From: Sulfurimonas sp.
GTDB lineage: Bacteria; Campylobacterota; Campylobacteria; Campylobacterales; Sulfurimonadaceae
Assembly: GCA_027056465.1 (NCBI GenBank)
Contig: JALUKS010000123.1
Span: 1-9,584, forward strand
Length of the DNA: 9,584 nt
Direction of reading: 5' to 3'
Part shown: positions 6,803 to 9,584 of the stretch, piece by piece
How the letters are laid out: each line of letters begins with the position of its first letter
Position numbering within the stretch: position 1 is the first letter of the stretch
Made by a program: the position numbers and the translations under genes
Notes under the pieces: generated by a model
What the model was told of the DNA's origin: nothing
The model's database searches: none
The model's input: only the letters and a program-made list of their open reading frames with translations

Positions 6803-7600
6803 CTATTCTCCTATATTAAATTTTTTTAATAAATAGTGCAGTTTAGGGTCACCATTTTTTATAATCTCATAAAGTTGTTTGTTCTTTTTGTTGGAGGAGA
6901 TTAAGAGTTCATAGTAGTGTGGTGCATACGTCTTAAGCTCTTCATTCCCTTTCCCAAACCAGTTAGCATCTATCTTTTTTACCCTTGAATAAAAAGGAAG
7001 TTTCACACTATCTTGCTTTAAAGGTGCCGCACTTATGCTTAAAATTTTAAAGCTTTTTATATCTACCGTATAGACTTTTTGGTCAAGATAGAAAAAAACT
7101 AGTCCTACACTACTGACGATACTCATAGCTTCAAAGTCTTTTTTGAGAGGTGTTGGATGTCCACGATAAGAGAGAACAGTTGCAAAAAGGTCTGGATGTA
7201 CCCACTGAATCTGCACACTTTTTGAGATACGATGGTAAATCTCTTCGCTAGGAGCGATAAGCAGTGCGCGAGAGTAGCCAAATGCAAGTTGGGCTTCATC
7301 ACCAACCTGCACTTTCCACTTGCCTGTTGGTAGAGAGTTGTTTCTAAGGGCGTTAAAGTCAGTCATCTTAAGTGTAGCTATCTTTGTTGCTTTGTCATAG
7401 TTAAGTACAGTTGCATTTTTTAAAATACTTGTATGATTCTGGGCGATAGTATGCACGATAAACCCACTTACACCAATATCAACTTTTTCTACTTTTACAG
7501 TTGCCGTTTGATTTGTATCATTTACACTAAGGATTGGTGCTTTTATCATCGAAGCAAAAACCTCACAGGATATTAATAGTAGTACAATTATATATTTCAT
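6803..7600 (-). CDS. Exported PgbA-N-domain protein, lacks the plasminogen-binding tail
   Basis: The 265-residue product starts with an apparent signal peptide (1-17, hydrophobic core IIVLLLI, likely cleaved after VFAS, or a lipoprotein-like variant given the Cys at 12). Residues about 20-205 resemble the N-terminal domain of Helicobacter pylori PgbA: a beta-rich start with SVNDTNQTATVKVEKVDIGV, then IGVSGFIVH, ALLIAPSEE, HPDLFA and LPFYSRV segments. PgbA was named for binding human plasminogen through a repetitive Lys/Glu-rich C-terminus. Here only about 60 residues follow the shared domain and none are repetitive, so plasminogen binding is unlikely; an envelope role is inferred. The ATG at 7600 has an AGAAGAG ribosome site. 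glcD follows 4 bases later and csd3 is divergent, the same neighbourhood as in Helicobacter. Confidence 0.8.
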   Translation of the reverse strand: MKYIIVLLLISCEVFASMIKAPILSVNDTNQTATVKVEKVDIGVSGFIVHTIAQNHTSILKNATVLNYDKATKIATLKMTDFNALRNNSLPTGKWKVQVGDEAQLAFGYSRALLIAPSEEIYHRISKSVQIQWVHPDLFATVLSYRGHPTPLKKDFEAMSIVSSVGLVFFYLDQKVYTVDIKSFKILSISAAPLKQDSVKLPFYSRVKKIDANWFGKGNEELKTYAPHYYELLISSNKKNKQLYEIIKNGDPKLHYLLKKFNIGE

Positions 7601-7613
7601 AGCTCTTCTTTTT

Positions 7614-7630
7614 TAAGTAACAATTACTTA
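7614..7630. repeat. Inverted repeat in the pgbA-like leader
   Basis: TAAGTAA CAA TTACTTA is a perfect 7-base inverted repeat around a 3-base centre, between the predicted transcription start (about 7636, minus strand) and the ATG at 7600. It could be an operator or a small leader hairpin. AT-rich composition makes chance occurrence quite possible. Confidence 0.35.
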
Positions 7631-7642
7631 TTTATTTATGCG

Positions 7643-7648
7643 ATTATA
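7643..7648 (-). promoter_or_regulatory. -10 box of the pgbA-like/glcD operon
   Basis: The minus strand reads GGATATAATCG, containing a perfect TATAAT. A start near 7636 gives a leader of about 36 bases with a ribosome site just before the ATG. No -35 is evident. This is the best-placed minus-strand promoter in the gap between the divergent genes. Confidence 0.5.
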
Positions 7649-7667
7649 TCCAACAAACCTCAGACTA

Positions 7668-7681
7668 AGCAAAAATTTGCT
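7668..7681. promoter_or_regulatory. Palindrome between the divergent pgbA-like and csd3 promoters
   Basis: AGCAAA AA TTTGCT is a perfect 6-base inverted repeat with a 2-base centre. It covers the position where a -35 would sit for the csd3 promoter and lies upstream of the minus-strand -10. Such placement suits a regulator of either or both transcripts, but no regulator is known to me for this site. Confidence 0.3.
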
Positions 7682-7688
7682 AATGTTT

Positions 7689-7694
7689 TATAAT
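7689..7694 (+). promoter_or_regulatory. -10 box of csd3
   Basis: A perfect TATAAT preceded by a T-rich stretch. A start near 7701 gives a leader of about 17 bases that includes the AGG at 7706-7708. Confidence 0.5.
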
Positions 7695-7705
7695 TTTTTA
7701 CATTT

Positions 7706-7708
7706 AGG
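7706..7708 (+). promoter_or_regulatory. Weak ribosome binding site for the TTG start of csd3
   Basis: TTAGGT stands about 9 bases before the TTG at 7718. No ATG in frame occurs until residue 59, well past the signal peptide. The TTG therefore gives the only start that preserves the secretion signal. Confidence 0.55.
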
Positions 7709-7717
7709 TATATACTT

Positions 7718-8887
7718 TTGATACGAATTTTCTTAGCTTTGCTACTTACAACTACAATTTTTGCGTCCTATGTGGATCGTTTTCGATGGAATAATGGTGA
7801 GACTTATCTCGTGTTTTTACAAAAACATAAGCTTCCTATTCGCCCTCTCTACTATAATCTCGATAAAGATGACCAACGCCTTACAGAAGAGATGAGAGCA
7901 GGAGTGCATTATCAGATTTTGAAAAATAGTGCAGGAGAGATACTCCAGCTTCTTCTTCCTCTCAATGATGAACTTCAGATTCATATCTACAGAGAGAAAG
8001 GGGTCTATAAATTTGAAGCCATTCCTATCATCAGCACAACAAAAACAGAGGCATTTGCTACGAAAATAGTAAGCTCACCGAACTACACCATTTTAAAAAA
8101 GACGGGGAGTCATAAGCTTGTACAGATATTTACAGCAAATTTTAGACACTCTTTAAACTTTAAAAATGACATCCGAAATGGCGATAACCTTGTGATGATT
8201 TATGAGCAGAAGTATAGATTAGGGCAACCTTTTTCTATGCCTATCTTAGATGCTGCGATGATAGAGATGCACCATAAAAATCACTACATCTATCTCAACG
8301 ATGATAAACGCTACTATGATGAGAAAGGGCATGAAGTCGAAGGTTTTCTACTTGCACGTCCAGTAAAAGGTGGTAGAATATCCTCTTACTTTACCAAACA
8401 CAGATGGCACCCGATACTCCATAAATGGACAGCACACTTAGGAATAGACTATGCCGTAGTAAGAGGTACTCCTATCCATGCTGCTGGAAGTGGAACTATA
8501 AGCTGGGCAGCTAGAATGGGAACCTATGGAAACCTTGTGAAAATCCGTCATGCTGATGGTTATGAGACACGCTATGCACACATGAAAGCTTTTCGTAGAG
8601 GTATTCATAGAGGTGTACATGTCAAAAAAGGGCAAATTATAGGGTACGTAGGAACAACAGGACGTTCAACAGGACCACACCTACATTTCGAGCTTCGTAA
8701 ACATGGTCGTGCCATAAACCCACTACATGTAGTACAAATCACAACGAAAAAACTCAAGGGCAAGAAATACAAAGCTTTCCTTAGACTCAAGAAGAAGTAT
8801 GATGAGAAGATTGATTTCTACTTGAAAAATCAAACACCATTTATAAAACCAGTTAAATTTGTTGATGAATGCCCTCTAAAATCATGA
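7718..8887 (+). CDS. csd3: M23 metallopeptidase, Csd3/HdpA type (cell-shape peptidoglycan hydrolase)
   Basis: This 389-residue protein is the counterpart of Helicobacter pylori Csd3/HdpA, a periplasmic zinc enzyme with D,D-endopeptidase and D,D-carboxypeptidase activity on peptidoglycan, needed there for helical shape. A signal peptide spans 1-17 (FLALLLTTTIFAS). Residues about 20-205 match the two non-catalytic Csd3 domains, including PLYYNLDKDDQRLTEEM (43-59); E58 aligns by eye with the Glu reported to plug the active site in the latent form. The LytM domain spans about 210-340, with H240 and D244 in HLGIDYA, H288 in RYAHM, and H321 and H323 in GPHLHFE. All expected zinc and catalytic residues are present. 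A Lys-rich tail follows. The start is TTG. The HP0507 gene found beside it in Helicobacter is absent. A decayed IS begins 23 bases after the stop. Confidence 0.93.
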   Translation: MIRIFLALLLTTTIFASYVDRFRWNNGETYLVFLQKHKLPIRPLYYNLDKDDQRLTEEMRAGVHYQILKNSAGEILQLLLPLNDELQIHIYREKGVYKFEAIPIISTTKTEAFATKIVSSPNYTILKKTGSHKLVQIFTANFRHSLNFKNDIRNGDNLVMIYEQKYRLGQPFSMPILDAAMIEMHHKNHYIYLNDDKRYYDEKGHEVEGFLLARPVKGGRISSYFTKHRWHPILHKWTAHLGIDYAVVRGTPIHAAGSGTISWAARMGTYGNLVKIRHADGYETRYAHMKAFRRGIHRGVHVKKGQIIGYVGTTGRSTGPHLHFELRKHGRAINPLHVVQITTKKLKGKKYKAFLRLKKKYDEKIDFYLKNQTPFIKPVKFVDECPLKS

Positions 8888-8905
8888 TTTAAGTTTTGTT
8901 TCAAC

Positions 8906-8914
8906 GGGGGGGGG
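8906..8914. repeat. Run of nine G at the left end of the IS remnant
   Basis: Nine consecutive G overlap the start of the left terminal repeat. The right end has only GGG at the matching place, so the extra G are flank sequence or tract expansion. Poly-G runs of this size are prone to slippage in Campylobacterota, but no convincing gene is controlled by it here. Confidence 0.7.
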
Positions 8915-8933
8915 CATTGCCATTAAGTTAAGC
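8911..8933 (+). repeat. Left terminal inverted repeat of the IS remnant
   Basis: The sequence GGGG followed by CATTGCCATTAAGTTAAGC matches the reverse complement of 9531-9553 at 22 of 23 positions; the only difference is G8914, opposite the T there. It starts 23 bases after the csd3 stop. Confidence 0.85.
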
Positions 8934-9032
8934 TCAAAAGTATCTACTTTACGGACTTTCACCTGACTAATTTCCAACATTTTTCTTCTTCCTTTTGAGA
9001 TGATTTATAGAATTAGTGGCTATGGTGAATTT

Positions 9033-9481
9033 CTAAATATCTTTATCTAGTCGTGGTTTAGATTTTCGATTTGGTCGTATCACTATAGTATTGGTTAAAA
9101 ACAACTCTGTTGGTTCATCTAAATAGAGCAGATCAAATACTTTATGTTTGATAAGATTAAATGATACTGCTATATTGACTTTTTGAACATATTTATTCTC
9201 TTTGGTACTCTCTTTTAAATCTTCATTTCTCACTATGAGCATTAAAAAAAAACTTAGCTTTAGAGAAAACATTTTTTCTCGGTCGACAAAGAATAAGCAA
9301 ACTCCTCAAATGCTGTCTAGTTTAGTTTTGCTCTGGCTTAGGTATAGGCACTATTGGTGATAGTAACATCTTCACCCAAATCTAATTGGGTGTCATTGAT
9401 GCTGTTCTGTAAAGATTTACTGCTCTTTTTTATCATCATAGTCATAATTCTACAAGTATTCTGGTTATGAATCCTATGCAT
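9033..9481 (-). pseudogene. IS4-family-like transposase remnant
   Basis: Reading on the minus strand from an ATG at 9481, the frame gives SLQNSINDTQLDLGEDVTIT and NSAYT, a TAA (9340-9338) where a Gln codon is likely, ARAKLN, a TAG (9319-9317) where an aromatic residue is likely, then TAFEEFAYS. This pattern is typical of IS4-type transposase N-termini (TNSAYTQARAKL...). After about 9285 the reading shifts frame to a 79-codon stretch (9272-9033) that includes VQKVNIAVSFNLIKHKVFDL and ends FLTNTIVIRPNRKSKPRLDK plus DI, like the C-terminal end of such enzymes. About 250 central residues with the DDE triad are missing; the likely junction is near the A-run at 9243-9251. It has two nonsense codons, a frame change and a large deletion, so it is non-functional. 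Confidence 0.7.
9373..9392. other. Perfect 7-base hairpin inside the IS remnant
   Basis: CACCCAA (9373-9379) pairs with TTGGGTG (9386-9392) around a 6-base loop. It lies in the N-terminal coding part of the dead transposase. No T-run follows on either strand, so it is not a standard terminator. Confidence 0.4.
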
Positions 9482-9530
9482 GTCAAACCCTGCTTTCTTA
9501 CCCTTGTAAAAGAGTTTATTCCAATTTTAT

Positions 9531-9553
9531 GCTTAACTTAATGGCAATGACCC
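9531..9553 (-). repeat. Right terminal inverted repeat of the IS remnant
   Basis: On the minus strand it reads GGGTCATTGCCATTAAGTTA and then AGC, the partner of 8911-8933. The 31 bases beyond it (9554-9584) contain nothing recognisable. Confidence 0.85.
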
Positions 9554-9584
9554 TCTGGGTACAAAACTACCATTACTATCTCGT

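Larger units (their letters stand above)
8911..9553 (-). mobile_element. Internally deleted IS4-like insertion sequence, 643 bases, both ends retained
   Basis: Both ends carry a matching 23-base inverted repeat (22 of 23). Between them the minus strand encodes recognisable pieces of an IS4-family-like transposase: the N-terminal part near the right end and the C-terminal part (ending IRPNRKSKPR) toward the left, with the catalytic middle missing. A full element of this type would be roughly twice this length. No target-site duplication is recognisable; right flank TCTGGGTACA is not repeated at left. It cannot move by itself but could be moved by a relative elsewhere in the genome that recognises these ends. 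The family is assigned by eye; another DDE family is possible. Confidence 0.7.

Noticed and set aside
8888..8910. Target-site duplication next to the IS remnant
   Set aside because: The bases left of the element do not match the bases right of 9553 over any useful length, so no duplication can be claimed.
8882..8980. Minus-strand 32-codon ORF with a good AAGGAAG ribosome site that reads through the left terminal repeat and the G run as Pro-Pro-Pro
   Set aside because: It lies in the decayed IS tail, ends against csd3 and resembles no known protein. Probably fortuitous, though the poly-C in frame would make it length-variable.
9373..9392. IS-internal hairpin as a transcription terminator for csd3
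   Set aside because: No T-run follows on the plus strand, and it lies nearly 500 bases beyond the csd3 stop inside former coding sequence.

Overview
The window looks like an AT-rich chromosomal segment from a free-living Campylobacterota (epsilonproteobacterial) genome, most likely Sulfurimonas or a close relative. This rests on protein resemblance and gene order recalled from known genomes; no search was run. Two gene neighbourhoods match those I recall from Helicobacter pylori: dnaB followed by the short ComEC/ComE (HP1362-HP1361), and Csd3/HdpA near a PgbA-like protein and GlcD (HP0506, HP0508, HP0509).

Layout. Positions 1-2231 hold two minus-strand genes. One is a SEC-C zinc-motif protein. 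Downstream of it is the first ~440 codons of a SWIM-zinc-finger protein, probably an SNF2-type helicase, which runs off the left edge. A 103-base divergent promoter region separates them from the plus-strand dnaB (TTG start), which is followed with no gap by comEC. A strong hairpin lies across the first codons of comEC. Behind comEC is a very AT-rich pair of small membrane-protein ORFs (70 aa and an overlapping 29 aa), apparently with its own -10 box inside the comEC tail and closed by a hairpin terminator.

The minus-strand pair pgbA-like/glcD (7600 down to 5413, 4-base gap) follows. Across a 117-base divergent promoter region with two palindromes lies the plus-strand csd3-like M23 peptidase (TTG start).

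From 8888 to the end there is no intact gene. Most of it (8911-9553) is a decayed, internally deleted insertion sequence. Both 23-base terminal inverted repeats survive (22 of 23 match). The IS4-like transposase remnant inside has two nonsense codons, a frame change and no catalytic core. A run of nine G abuts its left end. The last 31 bases (9554-9584) show nothing I can identify.

Functionally this is mostly housekeeping: replication (DnaB), DNA uptake (ComEC), cell-wall remodelling and cell shape (Csd3) and 2-hydroxy-acid oxidation (GlcD). The accessory parts are the SEC-C/SWIM pair, the small membrane-protein pair and the IS remnant. No tRNA, rRNA, CRISPR array or prophage was seen. I found no convincing new multi-gene system; the best candidates for a second look are the small membrane-protein pair, the hairpin at the start of comEC and the deleted IS.
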